Shown here piece after piece: positions 34,701 through 44,160 of a stretch of 64,000 bases of DNA. The stretch spans positions 1,028,289,066 through 1,028,353,065 of the forward strand of contig NC_090446.1 of the NCBI RefSeq assembly GCF_031143425.1. The letters run 5' to 3'. Numbering within the stretch: position 1 is the stretch's first letter; every line of letters starts with the position of its first letter. The translations under genes and the position numbers were made by a program. The notes beneath the pieces were generated by a model that saw nothing but the letters and a program-made list of their open reading frames with translations, did not search any database and was not told the origin of the DNA. The stretch is from Pleurodeles waltl. Lineage: Eukaryota; Chordata; Amphibia; Caudata; Salamandridae.

Positions 34701-35545
34701 CATCGTCGAGCAGTGGCGTCTTCCGTTCATCCGGCTGAGGTGCCCCACTCCCACTACCCCTGAGGTGCCTGTTTATTTTCCATCTGATGCCCCTGCAGTG
34801 TTCTCTCCATTTCGAGTCAGGTATCTTGTGTGGGCTTCGCCCATGCATTTTGGGACACTGATCCACGGACAATGATTTCATTCATATCCGGACTTGTGTA
34901 GTTGGTGTACATATTTGTATATACTGATATTTAAATTTGGCCTAACTAATTTGTCAATGATTACACTTGTTACAATCATTTCCTTTTGTCCTAGCGTTCT
35001 TCCAGGGGGTGGCGGGGTGTATATGTAATGTTGCTGCATGTATTTGTGTGTATGGTGTTGTGGGTGAGGGTGGGGGTGGGGATGTTGCGTGTTGCGTGTG
35101 TGTCACTCTCTTTTCCCTCCCCCCTTCCCCTGTGTGCTAGGTGCAGTATTCACGTGGTCGTCGCCGGCGTCTTTGCTGCTCCTGATACAAGAGGAGGTAA
35201 AGCAACATGGGCAGGACCTGTATCTCAGGCTCCATGGCGTCCTGGGTCCTCGTTGGGTGTTGAAAGGTGAGTGGTTTCCGTTCCACAGACTGTTTCCGCA
35301 GTGCTTTGGATGGCGTTGGTACCGCCCCGGAAAAGGTGGCGGATAGACCTCTTGTAATACAGTGGGCGGAACCTTGTCTTCCGCCTGTCTGTTGGTGGTT
35401 ACTTTGTTTCTTCCGCCATGGCACTCGGAGTGTTAAAGTGGCTTTCTATGTTGGCGGTTTCCGCCATGGTCGTGATCTCTTTTTTTTTACTGCCGGCCTG
35501 TTGGCAGTATTACCGCTGCTTTAACACCGACTGCCAGGATTGTAA
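34701..35545 (-). repeat. Right subterminal region and terminus of Harbinger 1
   Basis: It is non-coding. The last ~200 bases contain GGCGGTAATACTGCC-type CCGCC-rich sequence in reverse and end at ATTGTAATGAGGGCC. They align with 39,223-39,420 of Harbinger 2 in opposite orientation. Confidence 0.8.
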
Positions 35546-35754
35546 TGAGGGCCTATATACCTGAATGGTAGTAAGCAATAAACGGTGACATAATACTTAG
35601 AAACAAATTTGTATACTAAACTGCATAATGTTATGCCAAGATATCATGATAAAATTGTTATGTATTATATATTATATACCATGTCATTCTAAATTATATT
35701 GTATAAGCTACTGTATGACGTATACTAAAATCAATAAAAATGTGTTTAAAAAAA
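35546..35754 (+). other. L1 3' UTR and poly-A tail
   Basis: AT-rich sequence with AATAAA at 35,732-35,737 and a short A-run ending at 35,754, directly followed by the 17-bp L1 target duplication. This is the true 3' end of the L1 whose body stops at 27,283. Confidence 0.85.
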
Positions 35755-36664
35755 ATGCTCTCTGTGTAAATTGTACTGTTAATTGGTTTATCCATGATTG
35801 GCTTATTTGATTTAATAGTAAGTCCCTAGTAAAGTGCACTAGAGGTGCCCAGGGCCTGCAAATCAAATGCTACTAGTGGGCCTACTGCACTGGTTGTGCC
35901 AACCACATGAGTAGACCTGTAATCATGCCTCAGACCTGTCACTTCAGTGTGTGCGGTTTTACACTGTAAATTCAAGTTGGCAAGTGTACCCACTTGCCAG
36001 GCCTAACCCTTTTCTTTTCCTCCTAATAAGACACCCTTAAGGTAGGCCCTAGGTAGCCCCATGGGCAGGGTGCAGTGTATGGTTGAGGAAGGACAAATAC
36101 TATTGTGTTTTATATGTCCTGATAGTGAAATACTGCCATATTCGTTTTTCACTGTTGCAAGGGCTATCTCTCTCAAAGGTTAACCTGGGGGCTGCCTTTA
36201 AACATGATTAAAGCGTAGATTCTCTTTGGGAGCAGATAACCATGTGGAGTTTGGGACCTCTGAACTCACAATTTAAAAATACATCTTTTAGTAAAGTTGG
36301 TTTTGAGATTGTGTGTTTGAAAATGCCACTTTTAGAAAGTGGGCATTTTCTTGCTTGAACCATTTTTGTGACTGTCTGTTTGTGGATTCCCTGTCTGGGT
36401 TAGTTTGACAGTTGGGCTGTTTGCACCTCTATCCAGACAGTGACACAAAGGGGCTGGCGTGTAGCCTGCAAATTCTGATGAGCCATCTGTGCTAGGAAGG
36501 AGGGGAGGAGTGGTCACTCGCACCTGAAAGAGCTGTGTCTGCCCTCACCCAATGCAGTCTCTAACCCCCTGGTGTGTGTCTGAGGCCTTGCCTGGGCAAG
36601 GCAAGATTTCACAAACAAGTGAGACTTTTCTTTGAAGTAAGCCTACTTCAAAGGCCAAAATGGG

Positions 36665-36670
36665 TATAAG
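36665..36670 (+). promoter_or_regulatory. TATA-type box of the solo LTR
   Basis: GGGTATAAGAAG lies about 1.1 kb into the LTR after removal of insertions, a suitable place for the U3/R promoter. The transcription start would be about 25-30 bases downstream. This is inferred from position and motif. Confidence 0.45.
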
Positions 36671-36720
36671 AAGAGGACCCAAAACCACAGACTTTAGACA
36701 CTTCTTGGGGTAGACACTCT

Positions 36721-37000
36721 GGGGGTGATTCTAACCCTGACGGGCGGCGGAGGCCGCCCGCCAGAGTTCCCCCCTCCAGAACACCGCTCCGCGGTCATAA
36801 GACCGCTGCGGTGATTCTGGCTTTTGCACTGGGCTGGCGGGCGGCCGCCAAAAGGCCGCCCGCCAGCCCAGTGCAAAAGAGCCTTCCCACGAGGACGCCG
36901 GCTCAGAATTGAGCCGGCGGAGTGGGAAGGTGCGACGGGTGCAATGCAGACACTGAAATACAATGTGGGGCCCTCTTACGGGGGCCCCTGCAGTGCCCTT
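36721..37000. mobile_element. Truncated GC-rich Harbinger-type MITE in the LTR
   Basis: It starts GGGGGTGATTCTAACCCTGA with CGGGCGGCGGAGGCCGCCCG, resembling the other GGNNNTNATTCTRACCCTGGCGG termini in the window. It ends near GGCCCCTGCAGTGCCC without a matching second terminus, so one end is deleted along with some LTR. A perfect 25-bp hairpin lies inside at 36,822-36,878. Confidence 0.65.
36822..36878. repeat. Perfect 25-bp inverted repeat with 7-base loop
   Basis: The left arm is 36,822-36,846 (TTTTGCACTGGGCTGGCGGG then CGGCC), the loop is 36,847-36,853, and the right arm is 36,854-36,878, an exact reverse complement. It would form a very stable GC-rich cruciform or RNA hairpin. Confidence 0.97.
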
Positions 37001-37608
37001 GGATAGAGCTTGCCTTCCGTTCCCTGAAGTCTCAGGATCAAAAAGACTTCATGTCTTCAAGAAGGACTCCTTGTGTGGCAAAATTCAACACACAGCCTGC
37101 CACAAATGACACACAGCCTGCACTGCGGTGAAAATTTCACTGCACGCCGAACCGGAACAACACAGCCTGACTTTGCAACGAGAAGATCGACGCAGCGCCA
37201 GAGTAGCAACCAGAAATTCGATGCACGGCCCACTGGATCAATGCACAGCCAACCTGGAAAGATGCAGCCCGACTTGCAGAGAGGAATCGACGCATCGCCT
37301 GCCGCGCGGTAGAACATTTGATGTAACCCCCACCGGATTGATGCAGCTCCTGTGACTTCGTCCTGCCACCGCAGGAAATCCATGCGTCGTCCCTGGGGCA
37401 CCTGAAAACCCCGCAACCCGAAGAGGATCCACGACCGAGCGCCGGAATTTGACACATAGCCGTCCCTGCGTGAAAACGAAATGATGCATCGCCGTGTGTG
37501 GCCCGAGAAATTGACGCACACCCCTTTGTTTCCACGCATCCCCTCATCTGCAGTTCTTTGCGGAGATTTTTCATGCGATCCAGGTACTTTGTGCTTGAAA
37601 GAGACTTT

Positions 37609-38612
37609 GGCCCTCATTCTGACCCTGGCGGTCGGCGGAGAGACGGCGGTCGGACCGCGAACAGACCGGCGGTATTAAAAATGGCATTCTGACCGCGGCG
37701 GTCCCCGCCGCGACCGACCGCCACTTCTCCACTCCGACCGCCACGGCGGTCATGACCGCCGGGCTGGAGTTTGCGCACTCCGGCCCGGCGGTCGTCCCAA
37801 GACCGCCAAGGGTATTATGACCCTGCCTACCGCCGCGGTTTCTTGCGGGCGGGAACCGCCGTGCGAACCATGGCGGTAAGCACTATCGGGGCCAGGGAAT
37901 TCCTTCCCTGGCACTGATAGGGGTCTCCCCCACCCCCCACTACCCACCCGAGTCCTCCCCCCACACCCTCCACCCCCCTGCCACCCCCCAGAGGTGGTAC
38001 GAACCCCCTCCCCACCCCCAGCCCGACATGCACATACATGCACCCCGACATGCACACACCCCCAACATGCACATATACACACCCCCTACACACACATACA
38101 CAACGGGGACACATACCCGCACACATACATGCAGACATGCGCACCTGCCGAACAGCACACATTACCCATAGACACAGCAGCACCCCCCGCCCGCATACAC
38201 GCACTCACACACCCCCTCTACACACTCACACGCACACCCCCATGCACGCCCACATCACACAACACCCCCCCACCCCCTCCCCTCACGGACGATCAACTTA
38301 CCTTGTGCGTTGGTCCTCCGGGAGGCGACGGGAGCCATGGGGAGGTGACCGCCAACAGAAGACCGCCAACAGAAGACCGCCACACAGAAATGTGGGTCGT
38401 AATTCTGTGGGCGGTGTTCTGCTGGCGTGGCGGTGGAGGTTGACCAGTCTGCACTTTCCCGCCGACCGCCAGTGTGGCTGCTGGCGGTTTTCCGGCGGAA
38501 CGCTCCCAGCGGTCAGAATGCGCACAGCGGCATACCGCCGCGGTCGGCGGTCTTCACCGCGGCGGTAACTCGGCGGTCTTGCGAAAAGACCGCCAGGGTC
38601 AGAATGAGGGCC
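37609..38612. mobile_element. Complete Harbinger-type MITE (1,004 bp) in the LTR
   Basis: The termini are GGCCCTCATTCTGACCCTGG and its inverted match CCAGGGTCAGAATGAGGGCC, extended by CCGCC/GGCGG-rich subterminal repeats. TTT flanks both sides (37,606-37,608; 38,613-38,615), a 3-bp duplication as used by Harbinger. The core (about 37,930-38,260) is AC-rich. It shares an internal TTCCCTGGCACTGATAG block with the MITE at 58,645-59,607. No gene is present; frames on both strands are compositional. Confidence 0.88.
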
Positions 38613-39059
38613 TTTGTTTGCTTTTAAAAAGACTTAAGACACTTTATATCACTTTTCAGTGATATCTCAACATATACTTATTGCATTTTAATCGTTTTGA
38701 CCTGCATCTGATCAGATAAATATTATATATTTTTCTAAACATTGTGTGGTGTTTTTCTGTGGTGCTATATGGTGTTATTGTATGATTTATTGCATAAATA
38801 CTTTACACCTTGCCTTCTAAGCTAAGCCTGACTGCTCAGTGCCAAGCTACCAGAGGGTGGGCACAGGATAATTTGGATTGTGTGTGACTTACCCTGAATA
38901 GAGTGAGGGTCCTTGCTTGGACAGGGGGTAACCTGACTGCCAACCAAAGACCCCATTTCTAACAAACACAGTATAATTCTACATGAAATATGGGAAATAG
39001 GGGTTCCAAGGTACAGTGAAAAGCACATTGCTGTATAGGGATTTTAGAACATGGCTTTC

Positions 39060-39222
39060 ATACATTTTAATTTATTTTTTTGCAGTTTTATATAGCACAA
39101 ACATGCCCTGAAGGTATTGGAGCACCTTTCATGAACACCAGTTAACTTTCAACAAGGATGCAGTCAATTCTTGGGTAGGCACAGGGATATTAAGTGATTC
39201 GCCCAGAATCACAGCACATTAA
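39060..39222 (+). repeat. L2/CORE-SINE-like tail interrupted by Harbinger 2
   Basis: The segment TATTAAGTGATTCGCCCAGA then ATCACAGCACA, followed after the Harbinger by GACTTGAACCTGGTTGCCCA (44,164 on), reads like the conserved 3' tail of L2 or CORE-SINE elements (gene-free; AAGTGAYTTGCCCA…TCACA…GATTCGAACC). Joining the flanks of Harbinger 2 therefore restores one repeat, which supports the Harbinger boundaries. Confidence 0.5.
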
Positions 39223-39983
39223 GGTGGTCATTACAACCCTGGTGGTCGGTGTTAAAGCGGCGGTAAGACCGCCAACAGGCTGGAGGTAAAGAAATTGGAA
39301 TTACGACCGTGGTGGAAACTGCCACCATAGACAGCCACTTTAACACTCCGACCGCCACAGCTGTACAAACAAACAGCGCGGCGGTCACCGCCAACAGACT
39401 TTGAAGGGAAAACGCTCACCTCTACACACCCCAAGAGGAATCCGGATGCCATGGAACCCGAGCTCCAGATCCTGCCAGCCCTTATCTTCTTGCTCCTCTA
39501 CCAGGAGCACGAACGCCGGCGGCGAAGACCACAGTGAGTACTGCACCTATGACACAGGGGAGGGGGGAGGGAAAAAACAGGGACCCACACACGCAACACC
39601 CCCACCCCCACCCTCACCCACCACATGACACACACTAATACAGCATGATACATTACAGTTACACCCCCAAACCCTCAGAAGAATGCAAAGACAAAAGGAA
39701 ATGAGTGTAACCATTGTAATATATTAAAATCCAGTACGCAAAAATATATATACACTATAAACAAATATATACACCAAGAATAGTAGTCCAGGTAGTGCTC
39801 CATTGAAGTCTGTGGAACACTGGGCCCACACGGCATGGGCGAGGCCCACACTCAATCCCCGAACATGATGGAGAGAACACTGCAGGGGCATCAGATAGCA
39901 ATAAAACAGGCACCTCAGGGGGAAGGGAAAGGGGGGGCACCTCAGCCGGTTGAGTGCACGATGCCAAATCCACGAGGGGGCCA

Positions 39984-40100
39984 CATGCCCACTGTTCAAT
40001 CCTGGGGAGTGCAAAGCCACAGTCTCTCAAGTCTCTACAGTGGGTAGGTTGCCCACTGTACCATCCTGGGGAGTGCAAAGCCACAGTCTCTCAAGTCTTG
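39984..40100 (+). repeat. 63-bp tandem repeat of Harbinger 2
   Basis: CCTGGGGAGTGCAAAGCCAC followed by AGTCTCTCAAGTCT occurs at 40,001 and 40,064. It is homologous, in reverse, to the array at 34,533-34,700 in Harbinger 1. Confidence 0.85.
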
Positions 40101-40508
40101 CGTACCGTCACCACCGGCGTACATCGTCATTGGCTCCTGGGACCCATAAGGTCCAATGTTAACCAATGCAGAATTGCGCCGCGGTCTTCGACCGCCTACT
40201 GCGATGGTGTACAACGCCAGCGCAGTTACCTCACATCCCATTGTCCCACTTTACAGGTCAGGCAGCCGCCATTTCAGGGGCCCACATGGCTTAATTTTTA
40301 ACTGCGTCACAAATACCTAGGCCTTGCCTCAACACTCATACAGGCCAAATTTTGGATTATGATTCGTGTTCTGTGTAAGCTGTGGGTACGTACCTCTGAG
40401 TTGGTTGACTCTGTGCTCGCTGTTGTCCGTCATAGGCACCGTCCGCTGGGACATGTGAGGAGATGGCGGCATCCTCCGGTGTACAGACCGCTGGTGGACC
40501 TGTCGACA

Positions 40509-41570
40509 ATGGAGGAAAGAAATGTGATCATCACCTACAGACTTGATCGTGCCACAATCCTGGAACTGTGTGCCCAGCTGGAGCCAGACCTGATGTCAGC
40601 TATCCGCCATCCCACAGGAACCCCCCCTCTAGTGCAGGTGCTGTCAGTACTCCATTTCCTTACAAGTGGGTCATTTCAAACAACAGTGGCCATAGCATCA
40701 GGGATGTCCCAGTCTATGTTTTCCAACGTGTTGTCCAGAGTGTTGTCTGCCCTGCTGAAACACATGTGGAGCTACATCGTTTTCCCTCTGGTGGAGGATT
40801 TGCCAACAGTGAAAGGTGACTTCTATGCCCTGGGACATATCCCCAACATCATAGGTGCCATTGATGGGACACATGTGGCTTTGGTACCCCCCCGCAGGAG
40901 TGAACAGGTGTACAGAAACCGGAAGAGTTATTGTTCCATGAATGTGCAGATGGTGTGTTTGGCAGACCAGTACATCTCCCATGTTAATGCAAAATTCCCT
41001 GGCTCAGTGCCTGACGCTTAAATCCTGTGGAATAGCAGCATCCCTTATGTGATGGGTCAACTCCAGAGTCGCAGTGTGTGGCTATTAGGTGAGCACCTGG
41101 AAGCAAGTCAGTGGGAATGGTTGTCTGGGTCTGGGGATATCCCTACAGGTTAGTTTGTGTCTAACAGTTGCCCTCGCCATTTGCAGGTGACTAAGGTTAC
41201 CCCCAACCTGTCATGGCTACTGACCCCAGTGAGGAATCCCAGGGCAAGGGCAGAGGAACACTACAATGAGGCCCATGGGCGAACTAGGAGGATTATAGAG
41301 CGGGCCTTCGGCCTCCTGAAAGCCAGGTTCCGGTGCCTCCATATGACAGGTGGATCCCTATTCTACTCACCAAAGAAGGTGTGCCAGATCATCGTGGCCT
41401 GCTGTATGCTTCACAACTTAGCTTTGCGACAACAGGTGCCTTTTCTGCAGGAGGATGGTCCAGATGGCGGTGTTGTGGCAGCTGTGGAGCCTGTGGACAG
41501 TGAAGACGAGGAAGCTGAAGAAGAGGACATCGACAACAGGAACTCGGTTATCCTGCAATACTTCCTGTGA
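40509..41570 (+). pseudogene. HARBI1-like DDE nuclease of Harbinger 2
   Basis: Exon 1 starts at ATG 40,509 (MEERNVIITYRLDRATILEL); the frame is open upstream to 40,359, where an acceptor-like TCATAG (40,436) could mark an earlier exon. It encodes SGSFQTTVAIASGMSQSMFS (HTH-like), the first Asp in AIDGTHVAL and the second in PGSVPDA. Exon 1 ends at CTATTAG|GTGAGC (41,088/41,089), and exon 2 begins after TTTGCAG at 41,187 (98-bp intron). Exon 2 carries PNLSWLLTPV, the Glu in RRIIERAFGLLKARF and an acidic tail. Lesions: TAA at about 41,020 directly after the second Asp, TAA at about 41,191, and one extra C near 41,203. Comparison with Harbinger 1 shows each lesion clearly. Confidence 0.88.
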
Positions 41571-42049
41571 CACACAGGTAAGAATACAAACATGCCTACT
41601 ACATGTACTTTAACACTACTACCTCTCTACTGTCTGTCGTTTTCACCCAGTGTATGGTCACTGAGTTGTCACTTTCCCTTACAGTTTCCCAGATGTGGGT
41701 CCCACTGTGTGACATCTGCTTTGTTTCCTCATGGACTAGAGCTGTGTGACATAGGTATGTTGACATTACAATTGTAAGAGCATTTTGTCACTGTAATAGC
41801 TAATACACTATTTCAAAATCACAGACAGACTCCAGATTGTTTTGTGCTTTAAGGGTGTTTATTTCTGTGCTCAATATTGGAGGGGGTTGTGAAATGGTGA
41901 GGGGTGATGGTGGGGGAATGTCCATGGCAGAGTCCAGTCTATTAGTTTCACAGGTGCATTGCCCACATGGGCATAGGAAATGGAGCTGGGGCAGTTTGAG
42001 GATGGACAGGGTGACATGGTGGGACAAAAGGATGACATTCAGGGCGGTC
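41571..42049. other. Convergent region between the Harbinger 2 genes
   Basis: It is non-coding, lies between the two stop codons, and is related to 28,739-29,215 of Harbinger 1 in opposite orientation. AATAAA-type signals occur for the Myb-like gene in reverse near 41,860. Confidence 0.45.
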
Positions 42050-43570
42050 TCATTTCTTGGCGGGGGTCTTTGCATCGTTCTCTGTCTTTGTCCTGGATCT
42101 CAGGGACCGCTTGTGGGGTGGTTCTCCCTCTGCAGGGGGTGGGGTGCTGGTGTGGTGGTCCTGTGGCAGTGCCTCCTGTCCACTAGCGCCGGCGGAGGTG
42201 GTGGGCAGTTCATCTTCCAGGCTAGTGTCAGGGGCCCCTTGTTGTGCCACATTGTCCCTCCTGGTGTAGAGGACTTCTTTCAGCACCCCTACAATGGTGC
42301 CCATGGTGGAATTGATGGATCTGAGTTCCTCCCTGAAGCCCAGATTCTGTTCCTCCTGCAGCCGTTGGGTCTCCTGAAACTTGGCCAGTACAGTTGCCAC
42401 CGTCTCCTGGGAATGGTGGTAGGCTCACATGATGTTGGAAAGGGCCTCGTGGAGAGTGGGTTCCCTGGGCCTGTCCTCCCCCTGTCGCACAGCAGCCCTC
42501 CCAGTTCCCCTGTGTTCCTGGGCCTCGGTCCCCTGGACCGTGTGCCCACTGCCACTGCCCCCAGGTCCCTGTTGTTGTTGGGGTGGTGGGTTAGCCTGGG
42601 TTCCCTGTAGTGGTGGACACACAGCTGATTGACGTGTCCTGGGGACAGAGGTATGGGCCCGCTGGGTGGGGGCTGTGCTGGTGTTTCCAGAGGGGGAAGC
42701 TCTGTGGTGGCCTGTGACTGTGTCAGGGGAACCAACTGTCCTGAGGTCCCAGATGGGCCGGGCTGGTCATCTAGATCCAGTTGGACAGAGCTGCTGTCAT
42801 CACTGTGGGCCTCTTCTGTTGGTGGTGTGGACATGTGTGGACCCTCCTGTCCGGTGACGTTGGGTAGGGGTCCTGCAGGGGTATAAAAGGATGTTTATTA
42901 CATCTGTGTGTGCCATGGTGTGCAATGGGTGGGTGACCCTGTACCCCAGTGCTAGCATTCCTGTGTGGGTCCTTGTGTGATGGTGGTTTAGGGGGGTGTA
43001 TGGGTATGTGCAGTGGCCATGCTTTGGTGATGGGTGTCCAAGCTTTGTTGTTGCATGCAGGGCTTGGTGTTAGGATGTGGGGTTTGTGATATTGGGACAT
43101 TTGTGAGGAGTTGGAGTGATGGGGGTGAGGGTGAGGGTGGGGGTATGTGATAGCATGCAAGTAAGTTGGGGGATGTAATAGTTAAGATTTGACTTACCAG
43201 AGTCCATTCCTCCATCTACTCCTGTGAGGCCCTCAGGATGCAGAATCGCTAAGACCTGCTTCTCCCATGTTGTTAGTTGTGAGGGAGGAGGTGGGGGTCC
43301 GCCGCCAGTCCGCTGTACCGCAATGTGGTGTCTTGAGACCACGGAACGCACCTTCCCCCGTAGGTCGTTCCACCTCTTCCTGATGTCATCCCTATTTCTT
43401 GGGTGCTGTCCCACTGTGTTGACCCTGTCCACTATTCTGCGCCATAGCTTCCTAGCAATGGAGGTGTGCTGCACCTGTGATCCGAATAGCTGTGTTTTTA
43501 CCGGGACGATTTCCTCCACCATGACCCTGAGCTCCTCCTCAGAGAACCTGGGGCGTCTTTGCTGTGCCAT
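42050..43570 (-). pseudogene. Harbinger 2 Myb/trihelix-like DNA-binding gene
   Basis: Exon 1 (43,570-43,198) starts MAQQRRPRFSEEELRVMVEE and encodes a trihelix/Myb-like domain (SIARKLWRRIVDRVN, RDDIRKRWNDLRGKVRSVV) and a proline run, ending at donor CTCTG|GTAAGTC. A 325-bp intron follows, with an acceptor CCCCTGCAG before 42,872. Splicing joins exon 1 (phase 1) to the frame GPLPNVTGQ…MSTPPTEEAHSDD…. Exon 2 continues with a coiled-coil-like part (…FREELRSINSTMGTIVGVLK…) and a basic tail (HKRSLRSRTKTENDAKTPAK) to the stop at 42,050. Lesions: a frame change between about 42,620 and 42,830 and a TGA at 42,425-42,427 where Harbinger 1 has GGA. Confidence 0.87.
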
Positions 43571-44160
43571 GAGGTGGTGTGGGTGATGTGTGGGGTGGTG
43601 TGTGTAGTAATAAGTGGGGCGATATTTAGTGGTGTGTTGTGTGAGGTGCGTGGAAGTTATGTGGGTGATGATATTGTGTGCCTGTGGATGCTTGGTAGTT
43701 GTTTGTAGTGTCTCTCTCTGTGCTTCTCTCAGTAATTTTGTCGTAGGGGTTTGTGGGTGATGTGGGTGTGTGTTTCATATTGTATTGGGTGTGTGGAAGT
43801 GGTGTGTGTATGTGTATCAGGTGAGTGCATTTCGAATGTGGTGGTGTTTTGTAAATGTCTGTGTATTTTGAGCGCAGCGGTGTGTACCGCCAAAGGAATA
43901 CCGCAGTTGAATGACCGCCGCATGGATTCGTGTGTTGTGATAGTGTGGGCGTATTTCTGTTGGCGTGATGGTGGAGGTTTTGTTTTCGCCAGTTTAGCAC
44001 TGACCTTTGGTGTGGCGGACTTGTGTGGGTGTCTGAATTTTGGTGGATTCCGAACAGTGGGTCATAATGACCGTGGCGGAATTCCGCTGCTGTGGCGGTG
44101 TGTTGGCGGTCTTCTTCACGGCGGTAAGCCGGATTTACCGCCAATGTTGTAATGAGGGCC

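Larger units (their letters stand above)
27284..35545 (-). mobile_element. PIF/Harbinger transposon 1, inserted in the L1, left end lost
   Basis: It holds a Myb-like gene on plus (27,284-28,738) convergent with a HARBI1-like nuclease on minus (29,216-32,555). The right terminus is present: read in reverse it begins GGCCCTCATTACAATCCTGG, then CAGTCGGTGTTAAAGC, matching the left terminus of Harbinger 2 at 39,223. The left terminus and the start of the Myb-like gene are absent: L1 ORF2 runs straight into mid-gene sequence at about 27,283. L1 3' UTR resumes just after 35,545. A LINE (29,671-31,871) is inserted inside. This element also carries about 1.9 kb more than Harbinger 2 between the nuclease gene and its terminus. 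Confidence 0.88.
21360..35754 (+). mobile_element. L1-type LINE inserted in the solo LTR, itself interrupted by a Harbinger
   Basis: The 17 bases ATGCTCTCTGTGTAAAT precede it (21,343-21,359) and follow its A-rich tail (35,755-35,771), an exact target-site duplication. It has a 5' UTR containing CAAGATGGCGG, ORF1 (22,352-23,200), a long inter-ORF region, ORF2 (about 24,056-27,283) and a 3' UTR (35,546-35,754) with AATAAA and a poly-A tail. It was therefore inserted at full length. The end of ORF2 and part of the 3' UTR are missing where the Harbinger now lies. Confidence 0.9.
21212..38964 (+). mobile_element. Solo LTR (about 2.05 kb), split by later insertions
   Basis: The element starts TGTTGGACCTGGCCC at 21,212 and ends CCCCATTTCTAACA at 38,964, so it has TG...CA termini. 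The five bases before it (AACAC, 21,207-21,211) equal the five after it (38,965-38,969), a standard LTR-retrotransposon duplication. After removing the L1, one duplicate of its target site and two MITEs, about 2,050 bases of LTR remain in the pieces 21,212-21,359, 35,772-36,720, 37,001-37,608 and 38,616-38,964. A TATA-type box lies at 36,665-36,670. No second LTR, gag or pol lies in the window, so this is a recombined solo LTR. The superfamily is not determined. Confidence 0.8.
39223..44160 (+). mobile_element. PIF/Harbinger transposon 2, both ends present
   Basis: The left terminus is GGTGGTCATTACAACCCTGG and the right terminus, in reverse, is GGCCCTCATTACAACATTGG, followed by GGCGGT-rich subterminal sequence on both sides. 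Flanking triplets are TAA (39,220-39,222) and AAA (44,161-44,163), a one-mismatch duplication. It contains a HARBI1-like nuclease (plus) and a Myb-like gene (minus), convergent. The 4.94-kb length and two-gene layout are normal for the superfamily. Both genes are broken. The right ~1.1 kb is repeated in the two following tandem units. Confidence 0.9.

Noticed and set aside
37057..37617. 186-codon minus frame in the LTR
   Set aside because: It lies in GC-rich LTR sequence with several overlapping frames on both strands and no recognisable motif.
39060..39222. tRNA-like gene near the GATTCGAACC-type segment flanking Harbinger 2
   Set aside because: The two halves match an L2/CORE-SINE tail better, and no cloverleaf could be drawn.
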